Below, in pieces: positions 9,081 to 17,941 of a stretch of DNA of 64,000 nt. Location: contig NZ_JASNRA010000007.1 of assembly GCF_030411955.1 (NCBI RefSeq), positions 124,001-188,000 of the forward strand, in the 5' to 3' direction. How positions within the stretch are numbered: position 1 is the stretch's first letter; each line of letters begins with the position of its first letter. The DNA comes from Massilia sp. YIM B02443 (GTDB lineage Bacteria > Pseudomonadota > Gammaproteobacteria > Burkholderiales > Burkholderiaceae_D). Made by a program: the position numbers and the translations under genes. Below the pieces are notes generated by a model. That model saw only the letters and a list, made by a program, of their open reading frames with translations. It was not told the DNA's origin and ran no database searches.

Positions 9081-10243
9081 CCCAGGAAGCACTCCAACAC
9101 TCCGAACCGCGCGACGTGGACGTCGCGATCTGCGGCGCCGGCCCGGTCGGCCTGGCGCTGGCCGCCTTCCTGGTGCGGCGCGGCGTCGCCGGCAAGCGCA
9201 TCGCCCTGGTCGACGGCAAGTCGCTGGGCCAGGCGATCTCGGACCCGCGCTCGATCGCGCTGTCCTGGGGCAGCGTGGGGCTGCTGCAGGAAGTCGGCGC
9301 CTGGCCGCTGGCGGCCACGCCGATCCACGAGATCCACGTCTCGCGCCGCGGCCAGCTGGGACGCAGCCTGATGGACCGCAGCGAACACGACGTGCCGGCG
9401 CTGGGCTACGTGACGCGCTATGGCGCCGTGGTCGATGCGCTGGCGCGCGGCTGCGACGCCGCCGGGGTCGAGGTGCTGCGTCCGGCGCGCGTGCAGGCGC
9501 TCGAGGAGCGCGCCGATGGCGCCCTGCTCACGCTGGACGACGGCCGCGCCCTGCGCGCCCAGGTCGCGGTGCAGGCCGAGGGCGGCATCTTCGGCGAACA
9601 GGAAGGTCGCGCGCGCAGCCGCGACTACGAGCAGACCGCGATCATCGCGCGCGTCAGCGCCGCGCTGCCGATCCCGCACCGCGCCTTCGAGCGCTTCACC
9701 GACGAAGGCCCGCTGGCGCTGTTGCCGGAAGACGGCGCCGACGGCCATCAATATGCCTTGGTCTGGTGCGTGCGCCCCGAGCGCGCGCCTGACATCCTGG
9801 CGCTGGGCGACGCCGGCTTCCTGGCGCAGCTGGGCGACGCCTTCGGTAGCCGCCTGGGCGCCTTCACGGCGGTGTCGCCGCGGGTCTCGTTCCCGCTCGG
9901 CCTGAACGCCGAGCCGCGCGCCACGGTGCGCACGGTCGCCATCGGCAACGCCGCCCAGACACTGCACCCGGTCGCCGGCCAGGGCCTGAACCTGGGCCTG
10001 CGCGACGCCGCCGTGCTGGCGCGCCAGCTGGCCCGCAGCGTCGACTCGGCCGCCCTCGGCCGCTTCCTCGAAGAGCGCGACGGGGACCGGCGCCTGACCA
10101 TCGGCCTGACCGATACCATGGCGCGCGCGTTTACCGGCACCGGCCCCTTGCAGTCGCTGCTCGGCCTGGGCCTGGCCACGCTCGACCTGGCCAGGCCGGC
10201 GCGCATGCTGCTGGCCGACCTGATGATGTTCGGCCGCCGCTGA
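9077..10243 (+). CDS. ubiH: ubiquinone biosynthesis FAD-dependent hydroxylase UbiH
   Basis: Flavoprotein monooxygenase that hydroxylates the ring of a ubiquinone precursor at the inner membrane face. The 388 residues carry an N-terminal dinucleotide fold (CGAGPVGLALAAFL) and the C-terminal signature GNAAQTLHPVAGQGLNLG, which is the UbiH form of the flavin hydroxylase motif. The start at 9077 (MTQEALQ) overlaps the pepP stop as ATGA. UbiI/VisC or UbiF are alternatives, but the motif and the pepP neighbour favour UbiH. Confidence 0.87.
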   Translation: MTQEALQHSEPRDVDVAICGAGPVGLALAAFLVRRGVAGKRIALVDGKSLGQAISDPRSIALSWGSVGLLQEVGAWPLAATPIHEIHVSRRGQLGRSLMDRSEHDVPALGYVTRYGAVVDALARGCDAAGVEVLRPARVQALEERADGALLTLDDGRALRAQVAVQAEGGIFGEQEGRARSRDYEQTAIIARVSAALPIPHRAFERFTDEGPLALLPEDGADGHQYALVWCVRPERAPDILALGDAGFLAQLGDAFGSRLGAFTAVSPRVSFPLGLNAEPRATVRTVAIGNAAQTLHPVAGQGLNLGLRDAAVLARQLARSVDSAALGRFLEERDGDRRLTIGLTDTMARAFTGTGPLQSLLGLGLATLDLARPARMLLADLMMFGRR

Positions 10244-10255
10244 CCTGCGTCACGT

Positions 10256-10295
10256 AGGGTTGGCCTCGGCGGCCCCGCGCTCCGCCGCCAACCCT
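10256..10295. terminator. hairpin between convergent ubiH and pntB
   Basis: AGGGTTGGC (10256-10264) pairs perfectly with GCCAACCCT (10287-10295); inner GGCGG/CCGCC bases can extend the stem. It sits between the ubiH stop and the pntB stop, as expected of a bidirectional terminator, though neither side has a long T tract. Confidence 0.5.
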
Positions 10296-10305
10296 GCCGA
10301 TCCAA

Positions 10306-11763
10306 TCAGTCGACGGCCTTGAGCATCGACTCGATGACCTTCTTGGCGTCGCCGAACACCATCATCGTGTTGGGCTGGTAGAACAGGTCGTTGTCCAGCC
10401 CCGCGTAGCCGGACGCCATCGAGCGCTTGTTGACGATGATGCTGCGCGCTTTATACGCCTCGAGGATCGGCATGCCGGCGATCGGCGATTTCGGATCCTT
10501 GGCCGCCGGGTTGACCACGTCGTTGGCGCCCAGCACCAGCACCACGTCGGTCTGGCCGAATTCGCCGTTGATGTCTTCCATCTCGGCCACCTGGTCGTAC
10601 GGCACCTCGGCCTCGGCCAGCAGCACGTTCATATGGCCCGGCATGCGTCCGGCCACCGGGTGGATCGCGTAGCGCACCGTGACGCCGTGCTCGGTCAGCT
10701 TGTCGACCAGTTCCTTGACCGTATGCTGGGCGCGCGCCACCGCCAGGCCGTAGCCGGGGACGATGATCACCGACTCGGCGTTCTGCAGGATGAAGGCGGC
10801 GTCTTCGGCCGATCCCGACTTGACCGGACGCTGCTCCTGCGCCCCGCCCGCCGGCGCGCCGGCCTCGCCGCCGAAGCCGCCCAGGATCACGTTGAAGAAC
10901 GAGCGGTTCATCGCCTTGCACATGATGTACGACAGGATCGCGCCGCTCGAACCGACCAGCGAACCGGCGATGATCAGCATCGCGTTATTCAGCGAGAAGC
11001 CGATGCCGGCCGCCGCCCAGCCCGAGTACGAGTTCAGCATCGACACCACCACCGGCATGTCGGCGCCGCCGATCGGGATGATGATCAGCACGCCCAGCAC
11101 GAAGGCCAGCAGCGCCATCGCCACGAACGGCGTCCAGGCCGGCGCCACGCCGTCGGCGAAGCAGAACATCAGGCCCAGCACCACGATGGCGATCGCCAGC
11201 ACCAGGTTCAGGATGTGCTGCCCGCCAAAGCGCACCGGCGCGCCCTGGAACAGGCGGAATGTATATTTGCCCGACAGCTTGCCGAACGCGATCACTGAAC
11301 CGGAGAACGTCACCGCGCCCACGAAGGTGCCGATGAACAGTTCGAGCCGGTTCCCGAACGGCAGCGGCGTAGTGCGGGTGGCGATATTGAAGGCCCACGG
11401 CTCGGACACCGCCGCCACCGCGATGCACACCGCGGCCAGCCCGATCAGCGAGTGCATCGCCGCCACCAGTTCCGGCATCTTGGTCATCTCGACCTTCTTC
11501 GCGGCATAGGCGCCGATCGCGCCGCCGACCACCACGCCCAGCAGCACCAGCGGGAAGCCGACGCCGCGCGCAGTTTCCATCTCGGCCTGCAACTTGAAGA
11601 TCAGGGCCGCCGTGGTCAGCACCGCGATCGCCATCCCGGCCATGCCGAAGCTGTTGCCGATGCGCGCCGTCGACGGCGACGACAGGCCCTTGAGCGCCTG
11701 GATGAAGCACACCGAGGCGACCAGGTAGCACAGCGTCACCAGATTCATGCTGATCATGTTCAT
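10306..11763 (-). CDS. pntB: NAD(P) transhydrogenase subunit beta PntB
   Basis: Membrane and NADP-binding subunit of the proton-translocating transhydrogenase, which uses the proton motive force to make NADPH from NADH. The 485-residue protein has multiple N-terminal membrane helices (domain II) and a C-terminal NADP-binding domain III beginning near [12 protein letters not shown], with the conserved [14 protein letters not shown] and [12 protein letters not shown] segments. I start it at MNMISMNL (11763), where the ATG overlaps the upstream stop as ATGA. A longer open frame to 12123 only reads through pntAb in another frame. Confidence 0.94.
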   Translation of the reverse strand: MNMISMNLVTLCYLVASVCFIQALKGLSSPSTARIGNSFGMAGMAIAVLTTAALIFKLQAEMETARGVGFPLVLLGVVVGGAIGAYAAKKVEMTKMPELVAAMHSLIGLAAVCIAVAAVSEPWAFNIATRTTPLPFGNRLELFIGTFVGAVTFSGSVIAFGKLSGKYTFRLFQGAPVRFGGQHILNLVLAIAIVVLGLMFCFADGVAPAWTPFVAMALLAFVLGVLIIIPIGGADMPVVVSMLNSYSGWAAAGIGFSLNNAMLIIAGSLVGSSGAILSYIMCKAMNRSFFNVILGGFGGEAGAPAGGAQEQRPVKSGSAEDAAFILQNAESVIIVPGYGLAVARAQHTVKELVDKLTEHGVTVRYAIHPVAGRMPGHMNVLLAEAEVPYDQVAEMEDINGEFGQTDVVLVLGANDVVNPAAKDPKSPIAGMPILEAYKARSIIVNKRSMASGYAGLDNDLFYQPNTMMVFGDAKKVIESMLKAVD

Positions 11764-12098
11764 GCCTGCTTCTCCCCACCAGGCAGGGCCGCCGCCGGCT
11801 TGGCGGCTTTCGGCTCCTTCTTGCGGAACATCTCCAGCATGCGCTGCGTGACCAGGAAGCCGCCGAACACGTTCACCGCCGCCAGCGCCACCGCCACTGT
11901 GCCGGCCACCTGCCCGGTCCAGCCTTCGGTCAGCGCGGCGGCCAGCATGGCGCCGACGATCACGATCGCCGAGATGGCGTTGGTCACCGCCATCAGCGGC
12001 GTGTGCAGCGCGGGCGTGACCGTCCACACCACGTGGTAGCCGACGTAGATCGCCAGCACGAAGATGATCAGGTTGATGATGGTGTGGCTGATGTCCAT
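11760..12098 (-). CDS. pntAb: NAD(P) transhydrogenase subunit alpha part 2 (membrane part)
   Basis: Small membrane subunit (112 residues) corresponding to the C-terminal membrane part of E. coli PntA. Three to four hydrophobic helices are apparent, and the segment [19 protein letters not shown] is characteristic. In this organism PntA is split in two, giving a three-gene transhydrogenase as in Rhodospirillum rubrum. It is followed directly by pntB with a 4-base overlap and preceded by pntAa with a 57-base gap that contains the 13-bp repeats. Confidence 0.93.
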   Translation of the reverse strand: MDISHTIINLIIFVLAIYVGYHVVWTVTPALHTPLMAVTNAISAIVIVGAMLAAALTEGWTGQVAGTVAVALAAVNVFGGFLVTQRMLEMFRKKEPKAAKPAAALPGGEKQA

Positions 12099-12127
12099 GC
12101 TTGTCTCCTGTCGTTCTTGTCAACGAG

Positions 12128-12166
12128 GCTTAAGTACGCAGCTTAAGTACGCAGCTTAAGTACGCA
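12128..12166. repeat. three perfect 13-bp tandem repeats at the pntAa stop
   Basis: GCTTAAGTACGCA occurs three times head to tail at 12128-12140, 12141-12153 and 12154-12166 with no mismatch. The copy nearest the gene supplies the last codons and the TAA stop of pntAa (read on the minus strand); the other two lie between that stop and pntAb. Confidence 0.95.
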
Positions 12167-13268
12167 ACACTTCGCCGTCGGCGCACACCAGCGTGGCGCG
12201 CACGATCTCGTCCTCGCGGTCGATGTGGAACTGCTCGTCCTTGTCGAACACCAGCTTGAGGAAGTCGAGCACGTTGCGCGCATACAGCGCCGAGGCGTCG
12301 GCCGGCACCAGCGCCGCCAGGTTCGGTTCGCCGATGATGTGCACCCCGTGCTTGACCACGGTCTTGCCGATCTCGGTGAGCGGACAGTTGCCGCCCTGCG
12401 CGATCGCCATGTCGACGATCACCGAGCCGGGCTTCATGGCCTGCACCGTCTCTTCGCCGATCAGGATCGGCGCCTTGCGTCCCGGGATCAGGGCGGTGGT
12501 GATCACGATGTCGGCCAGCTTCGCCCGTTCATGCACCAGTGCGGCCTGGCGCCGCATCCAGTCGGCCGGCATCGGGCGCGCGTAGCCGCCGCTGCCCTGG
12601 GCGATCTTGCGCTCCTCGTCGGTGACATACGGCACGTCGATGAATTTGGCGCCGAGCGATTCCACCTGTTCCTTGACCGGCGGACGCACGTCGGAGGCCT
12701 CGATCACCGCGCCCAGGCGCTTGGCGGTGGCGATCGCCTGCAGCCCGGCCACGCCGACGCCCATGATCAGCACCCGCGCCGCCTTGACCGTGCCGGCCGC
12801 CGTCATCAGCATCGGCATGAAGCGTCCATAGGTGTTGGCCGCCAGCAGCACCGCCTTGTAGCCGGCGATGTTGGCCTGCGACGACAGCACGTCGAGCGAC
12901 TGGGCGCGCGTGATGCGCGGCGCCGCTTCCAGGGCGAAGGCGGTGAGCCGGGCCTGGGCCAGCGCCTGCACACCTTCGGCGTCGAAGGGGTCGAGCATGC
13001 CGACCAGGATCGTCCCGGCGCGCATGCGTGCACGTTCTTCAATGTCGGGCGGGCGTACCTTGAGCACCATGTCGGCGCCGAAGGCGGCAGATGTGTCGAC
13101 GATGGCGGCGCCGGCGGCCTGGTAGGCCCCGTCCGGGGCGGCGGCGTGCAGGCCCGCGCCGCTTTCGACCAGCACTTCGTGGCGCGCCGCCAACTTTTTG
13201 ACGGTTTCGGGAGTTGCTGCAACGCGGGTCTCGCCCGGCCTTGTCTCGACCGGTATTCCTATCCTCAT
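12156..13268 (-). CDS. pntAa: NAD(P) transhydrogenase subunit alpha part 1 (NAD-binding)
   Basis: Soluble NAD(H)-binding domain I of the proton-translocating transhydrogenase, related to alanine dehydrogenase. The 370-residue product starts at MRIGIPVETRPGETRVAATP, the canonical N-terminus; an upstream ATG at 13316 would add 16 unrelated residues. The nucleotide-binding fold is seen at LIMGVGVAGLQAIATAKRLGA, and VDMAIAQGGNCPLTE is the conserved later signature. It is the first gene of pntAa-pntAb-pntB. Its last codons lie in the first unit of a triplicated 13-bp repeat. Confidence 0.94.
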   Translation of the reverse strand: MRIGIPVETRPGETRVAATPETVKKLAARHEVLVESGAGLHAAAPDGAYQAAGAAIVDTSAAFGADMVLKVRPPDIEERARMRAGTILVGMLDPFDAEGVQALAQARLTAFALEAAPRITRAQSLDVLSSQANIAGYKAVLLAANTYGRFMPMLMTAAGTVKAARVLIMGVGVAGLQAIATAKRLGAVIEASDVRPPVKEQVESLGAKFIDVPYVTDEERKIAQGSGGYARPMPADWMRRQAALVHERAKLADIVITTALIPGRKAPILIGEETVQAMKPGSVIVDMAIAQGGNCPLTEIGKTVVKHGVHIIGEPNLAALVPADASALYARNVLDFLKLVFDKDEQFHIDREDEIVRATLVCADGEVLRT

Positions 13269-13528
13269 GGATTCCTCCACAGCTTGGACGGCATTGTCGG
13301 ATAACAGCCCAGCCAATCTAGCACGTCTTTACAACACTTGTCGAAACATAAATTTCAATTGGCGAATTTGCCATTGTGCTGAGGCAGAACAGGGATTACC
13401 GTACTGATGTCATCTTTTTTGCGACAGATCAAGCTCAATTAACGACAGGCAAGCGTCACGCGACAGGCATGGCTGAGCAGACCAGGCCCGGGCCGAGGTA
13501 GAATACCGGCTCATTTTCAAGGACAGGC

Positions 13529-14011
13529 ATGAGCGACATCTTCAAACCATCGGTTACCGTGGCCGCCATCATCGAGCACGAAGGCCGTTTCCTGCTGATC
13601 GAGGAAGAGACCAGCGAGGGCGTGAAGCTGAACCAGCCGGCCGGCCACCTGGACCCGCACGAATCGCTGGAACAGGCGGTCGTGCGCGAGGCGCTGGAAG
13701 AGACCGCGCACGAGTTCATCCCGCGCGCGCTGGTGGGCATGTACATGTCGCGCTACCATTCCAAGTCGCGCAATGCCGACGTCACTTACCTGCGCTTCAC
13801 CTTCTGCGGCAGCGTGGGCCGCAAGTTCGACCAGCCGCTGGACGAAGGCATCCTGCGCACGCTGTGGATGACGCGCGACGAAATCGCCGCCACCGCCGAC
13901 CGCCACCGCAGCCCGATCGTGCTCAAGTGCGTGGACGACTACCTGGCCGGCCAGAGCACGCCATTGGCGCTGCTGCACACCCACCCTTCGGTGTTCGAAG
14001 GCGGGATCTAA
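13529..14011 (+). CDS. nudJ: Nudix hydrolase, NudJ-like phosphatase
   Basis: Nudix-fold pyrophosphohydrolase. In E. coli NudJ hydrolyses thiamine pyrimidine pyrophosphate and nucleoside triphosphates. The 160-residue protein contains a Nudix box starting at GHLDPHESLEQAV and continuing REALEETAHE, with all catalytic Glu/Arg positions present. NQPAGHL directly before the box is typical of the NudJ group. An AAGGACA Shine-Dalgarno lies 5 bases before the ATG. mnmA follows 21 bases later, and nudJ and mnmA are also neighbours in E. coli, which supports the assignment. Confidence 0.86.
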   Translation: MSDIFKPSVTVAAIIEHEGRFLLIEEETSEGVKLNQPAGHLDPHESLEQAVVREALEETAHEFIPRALVGMYMSRYHSKSRNADVTYLRFTFCGSVGRKFDQPLDEGILRTLWMTRDEIAATADRHRSPIVLKCVDDYLAGQSTPLALLHTHPSVFEGGI

Positions 14012-14032
14012 GTTTCAAGATACGGACGTAAC

Positions 14033-15142
14033 ATGAGCAAGAAAAAAGTCGTGATCGGGATGTCGGGCGGAGTCGACTCGTCGGTCGCGGCATGGATGCT
14101 GAAGGAACAGGGCTACGACGTGGTCGGCCTGTTCATGAAGAACTGGGAAGACGACGACGATTCGGAATACTGCTCGACGCGCCAGGACTGGATCGACGCG
14201 GCCAGCGTGGCCGACGTGGTCGGCGTCGACATCGAGGCGGTGAATTTCGCCTCCGAATACAAGGACCGCGTGTTCGCCGAGTTCCTGCGCGAATACCAGG
14301 CCGGCCGCACCCCGAACCCGGACGTGCTGTGCAACGCCGAGATCAAGTTCAAGGCCTTCCTCGACCACGCGATGAAGCTGGGCGCCGACCTGATCGCGAC
14401 CGGCCACTATGCGCGCGTGCGCCAGAACACGGGTAGCGGCAAGTTCGAGCTGCTGAAAGCCTTCGATGCAACCAAGGACCAGAGTTACTTTTTGCACCGC
14501 CTGAACCAGGCGCAGCTCTCGAAGTCGCTGTTCCCGCTGGGCGAGATCCCGAAGACCGAAGTGCGCAAGATCGCCGAGAAGCTGCAGCTGCCGAACGCGG
14601 CGAAAAAGGATTCGACCGGCATCTGCTTCATCGGCGAGCGTCCGTTCCGCGACTTCCTGAACCGCTACCTGTCGTACAAGCCTGGTCCGATCCGGCTCGA
14701 CGACGGCACCAAAGTCGGTGAGCACGTCGGCCTGTCGTTCTACACGCTGGGCCAGCGCAAGGGCATCGGCATCGGCGGTCTCAAATCCCGCAAGAACCCG
14801 GACGGCACGAGCGAGCCGTGGTTCGTGGCGCGCAAGGACATCGAGGCCAACACCCTGTACATCGTGCAGGGGCATGACCATCCGTGGCTGCTGTCGAACC
14901 GGCTGGAAGCAGGCCAGGCCAGCTGGATCGCGGGCGAAGCGCCGGATGCGCGCGCATTGTCGGCCAAGACCCGTTATCGCCAGGCGGACGTGGAATGCCG
15001 CGTGCAGGCCGACGGGCTGGATCGCTTTGCGCTCGATTTCACGGACCCGCAATGGGCGGTGACGCCGGGGCAGTCGGCGGTGCTGTATGACGGCGACGTG
15101 TGCCTGGGTGGCGGCATCATCGATGCCCGCTCGGGCGGCTGA
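14033..15142 (+). CDS. mnmA: tRNA-specific 2-thiouridylase MnmA (TrmU)
   Basis: Adds sulfur to the wobble uridine (s2U34) of tRNA-Lys, -Glu and -Gln, accepting sulfur from the IscS relay. The 369 residues contain the PP-loop [13 protein letters not shown] (9-21), the catalytic Cys100 in [11 protein letters not shown], and the persulfide Cys198 in [12 protein letters not shown]. The length matches the family. It lies in a likely two-gene unit with nudJ. Confidence 0.96.
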   Translation: MSKKKVVIGMSGGVDSSVAAWMLKEQGYDVVGLFMKNWEDDDDSEYCSTRQDWIDAASVADVVGVDIEAVNFASEYKDRVFAEFLREYQAGRTPNPDVLCNAEIKFKAFLDHAMKLGADLIATGHYARVRQNTGSGKFELLKAFDATKDQSYFLHRLNQAQLSKSLFPLGEIPKTEVRKIAEKLQLPNAAKKDSTGICFIGERPFRDFLNRYLSYKPGPIRLDDGTKVGEHVGLSFYTLGQRKGIGIGGLKSRKNPDGTSEPWFVARKDIEANTLYIVQGHDHPWLLSNRLEAGQASWIAGEAPDARALSAKTRYRQADVECRVQADGLDRFALDFTDPQWAVTPGQSAVLYDGDVCLGGGIIDARSGG

Positions 15143-15185
15143 TTTTTAAATTTGCCAAGAACAATGCGTATTGGCGCAGCGTGCG

Positions 15186-16964
15186 CTAATTCGCAGCGCG
15201 CCCCGCCAGCCACTCCACCAGCGCCTCCGCCCCCAGCGGCCGCGCATACAGATACCCCTGCACCTCGTCGCACCCCGCGGCGCGCAGGAAGGTTTCGACC
15301 TCCACCGTCTCCACCCCTTCCGCCACCACCTTGTGCCCCAGGTCGTGCGACAGCTTGATCATGGTCTGCACCAGCGCGCGCCGGCGTTCGTCCTGGCCCA
15401 GGTTGCGGATGAAGCTCTGGTCGATCTTGACCACGTTGGCCGGCAGGCTTTGCAGGTAGGCCAGGCTGCTGTAGCCGGTGCCGAAATCGTCGATCGCCAG
15501 TTGCACGCCGGCGTGCGCCAGACGCTCCAGCGTGGCCTGCGCCACTTTCGCGTTGCGCATCAGCGCGCTCTCGGTCAGTTCCAGCGCCAGGCATGACGGC
15601 GCCAGGCCGTGCTGCTCGAGCAGCGCCAGCACGCGGCCGCAGAAGTCCGGCTCTTCCAGGTTCACCGCCGAGACGTTGACCGCCACCTGCAGCGTCAGGC
15701 CGGCGTCGCGCCAGGCCGCCATCTGGCGCAGCGCGGCGTCCAGTACCCATTCGGTGGTGGCGCGCGCCAGCGAGGTGGCTTCGATCAGGGGAATGAATTC
15801 GCCGGGCGAGATGTCGCCCTGCTCGGGATGGGTCCAGCGCAGCAGCGCTTCCACGCCCACGCATGCGCCGCCCGTCATCGACACCTTGGGCTGGAACACC
15901 AGGTGCAGCTGGCCGGGACTGGACAGCGCGGCGCCGAAGGCGCTCACCAGCCAGAAGCGGCGCTGCAGGATCGCGTCGTGCTCGGCCGAGAACACCCGCA
16001 CCCGGCGCTCGGCCAGGGCGTCGTGCGCCGCGCTGTGCATGTTGCGCAGCAGGTCCAGGCCTTCGGTCTCGCCCACCGTGAACGGCGCGATGCCGATCGT
16101 GGTGGTGGTGAGAAAACGCGCCTGGCCATAACTGGCGTGGGCGTCGAGCCACGATTGCATCTGCAGGCGGAAGGTCTCGAGCGCGGCGCCGCGCGGCGCC
16201 ATGAAGGCGAACTGGGTGGTCGCGACATGGTAGATCTTGCCGGCGCCGGCCAGGCGCAGCTGGGGCACGGCGTCGCGCACCATCTCGTCGACGTAGCCCG
16301 AGCCCATCACGCGCTGGGCGTCGCTGAGCTGCTGCGGCGTGGCCAGGCTGACCAGCGCCGCCAGGCGCAGTTCGCCGGCCGGCTCGGCCAGCTCGATGTC
16401 GGTGAAGTCGCTGATGAACTGGTTGCGGTTCGGCAGGCGGCTGATCGGATCGACCCGGCCCAGCGCATGCTGCAGCTCGATCTGCGCCATCACCATCGTC
16501 GCCATATCCCGCAATGCCTGGCTCTCGGCCGGCGTGACCTGGCGCGGCTCGGTGCCGAGCACGCACATCGCGCCAAGGGTATGGCCGTCGCTGGTGGTCA
16601 GCGGCGCGCCGGCGTAGAAGCGGATCCCGGCCGCGGCCAGGCCGCTGTCGCACAGGTGGCCGTGCGCGAGCAGGTCGGACACGATCAGCATGCCGTTGCT
16701 GTCGGCCACCATCCCGCACGGCGCCTTGAAGCGCGGGATCGAATCGTGCTCGATGCCGTACTTCGACTTGAACCACTGGCGATCGCTGTCGGTCAGCGAC
16801 ACCGCGGCGATCGGCAGGTCGAACAGGTGGGCCGCCATGCGCGTGATGCGGTCGAATGCTTCGCTTGGCGGCGTATCGAGCAGGTCCAGGCGGCGCAGCG
16901 CGTCGAGACGAGCCGCCTCAGTGGACAGCGGGGCAAATAGCGCAGGATCGGTCAGTGTGTTCAT
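15186..16964 (-). CDS. GAF - degenerate GGDEF - EAL cyclic-di-GMP phosphodiesterase
   Basis: Likely hydrolyses the second messenger c-di-GMP under control of a sensory GAF domain. In the 592-residue protein the GAF domain spans about 20-165. A GGDEF-like domain follows (DPISRLPNRNQF at 172-183), but the signature position reads ATTQF near 248-252, so cyclase activity is not expected. The EAL domain (about 340-585) looks active: EALLRW at 372-377, ELTE at 462-465, DDFGTGYSS at 492-500 and AEGVET at 548-553. I prefer the start MNTLTDP at 16964 over one 8 codons upstream. Its GAF domain resembles that of the divergent neighbour. Confidence 0.9.
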   Translation of the reverse strand: MNTLTDPALFAPLSTEAARLDALRRLDLLDTPPSEAFDRITRMAAHLFDLPIAAVSLTDSDRQWFKSKYGIEHDSIPRFKAPCGMVADSNGMLIVSDLLAHGHLCDSGLAAAGIRFYAGAPLTTSDGHTLGAMCVLGTEPRQVTPAESQALRDMATMVMAQIELQHALGRVDPISRLPNRNQFISDFTDIELAEPAGELRLAALVSLATPQQLSDAQRVMGSGYVDEMVRDAVPQLRLAGAGKIYHVATTQFAFMAPRGAALETFRLQMQSWLDAHASYGQARFLTTTTIGIAPFTVGETEGLDLLRNMHSAAHDALAERRVRVFSAEHDAILQRRFWLVSAFGAALSSPGQLHLVFQPKVSMTGGACVGVEALLRWTHPEQGDISPGEFIPLIEATSLARATTEWVLDAALRQMAAWRDAGLTLQVAVNVSAVNLEEPDFCGRVLALLEQHGLAPSCLALELTESALMRNAKVAQATLERLAHAGVQLAIDDFGTGYSSLAYLQSLPANVVKIDQSFIRNLGQDERRRALVQTMIKLSHDLGHKVVAEGVETVEVETFLRAAGCDEVQGYLYARPLGAEALVEWLAGRAAN

Positions 16965-16999
16965 GACAGCTTGGGCAAGCACGCACATGCGCGCAAAGT

Positions 17000-17084
17000 G
17001 ACGAAATTGACGGAATAGAACTCATTGTTGCCAAGAAAAAACTTTAAGTCAACAATAATCTCCAATTCTATCGTCAAATTCGTC
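17000..17084. promoter_or_regulatory. large imperfect inverted repeat between divergent GAF genes
   Basis: GACGAAATTGACGGAATAGA (from 17000) is mirrored by TTCTATCGTCAAATTCGTC (17066-17084) with a 2-base gap, and the inner parts CATTGTTG (17023-17030) and CAACAATA (17050-17057) also pair. The structure lies in the 172-base AT-rich gap between the EAL gene and the HTH-GAF gene, where both promoters must be. That suits a shared operator for a dimeric regulator, possibly the HTH-GAF protein itself. Confidence 0.6.
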
Positions 17085-17136
17085 ATTTTTACTTGATTCG
17101 TGTAAAATTGGATGACTCAAGCAACACGATAGCTTC

Positions 17137-17868
17137 ATGAAAGCAAGTCCAGACAACGACGATCCGATCCTGACCACGCGCGAGGCGGCCCACCTGCTGG
17201 GGGTCGCGGTGAGCACGGCGCAGCTGTGGATGGAAAGCGGCGCGCTGCCGGCATGGAAGACGCCGGGCGGCCACCGCCGCGTGCACCTGAGCGCGGTCAA
17301 CCGGCTGCTGGCGCAGCAGGCCGGCATCGTGCGCGCCGCCGCTGCCGCGCCGCCGCAAGGCGAATTCCTGCCTGACTCTTCCCCCGCCTATCCGGTCGCA
17401 CCGGACGAGGCGCGCCGGCTGGCAGCACTGGGCAAGACCGGCCTGCTCGACACCCCGGCGGAAGAAGTCTTCGACCGCATCACCTGGCTCGCGACCCACG
17501 CCACCGAATGCCCGATGGCGCTGCTCACGCTGCTGTCGGCGCGGCGCCAGTGGTTCAAGTCGCGCATCGGCCTCGAAACGCGCGAAACCCCGCGCGCGCA
17601 GGCCTTCTGCAGCCACACGATCATGCAGGACGAGCTGTTCGTGGTCGAGGACGCGCGCGAGGATGCGCGCTTTGCCGACAACCCGCTGGTGCTGGGCGCG
17701 CCGCACATCCGCTTCTATGCAGGCTTCCCGCTGCGCGACGCCGACGGGCTGGCGCTGGGCGCGCTGTGCGTGCTCGACACCGAGCCGCGCCGCCTGCGCG
17801 AACGCGAACGGCGCGCGCTGGGCGAACTGGCCGCCATCGTGGCCGACGAGATCCGGCGCCGCGCCTGA
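17137..17868 (+). CDS. excisionase-type HTH protein with C-terminal GAF domain
   Basis: Predicted DNA-binding sensor of 243 residues. Residues 10-62 form a MerR/excisionase-like helix-turn-helix (LTTREAAHLLGVAVSTAQLW, then GGHRRVHLSAVNRLL). A Pro/Ala-rich linker leads to a GAF domain at about 90-240 (GLLDTPAEEVFDRIT, QWFKSR, IRFYAGFPLRDADG, ALCVLDTEPR). This GAF is clearly similar to that of the divergently encoded EAL protein, so the pair may respond to the same signal. No output or kinase domain is present. It could be an autoregulator of the divergent promoter. A degraded copy of its 3' end occurs downstream. Confidence 0.82.
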   Translation: MKASPDNDDPILTTREAAHLLGVAVSTAQLWMESGALPAWKTPGGHRRVHLSAVNRLLAQQAGIVRAAAAAPPQGEFLPDSSPAYPVAPDEARRLAALGKTGLLDTPAEEVFDRITWLATHATECPMALLTLLSARRQWFKSRIGLETRETPRAQAFCSHTIMQDELFVVEDAREDARFADNPLVLGAPHIRFYAGFPLRDADGLALGALCVLDTEPRRLRERERRALGELAAIVADEIRRRA

Positions 17869-17941
17869 AGCGGCAAGGATGGTATGGCGTCGTGCCAGCA
17901 TGGCGCGATGCCGCCGCCGGCGGCGCCTGCCAGGGGGGCAC

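Noticed and set aside
10306..12123. A 605-residue frame that looks like a fusion of pntAb and pntB
   Set aside because: The first 120 residues read pntAb in the wrong frame; PntB similarity begins at the ATG overlapping the pntAb stop.
15186..16964. Diguanylate cyclase activity for the GAF-GGDEF-EAL protein
   Set aside because: The GGDEF signature position reads ATTQF; only the EAL domain keeps its catalytic residues.
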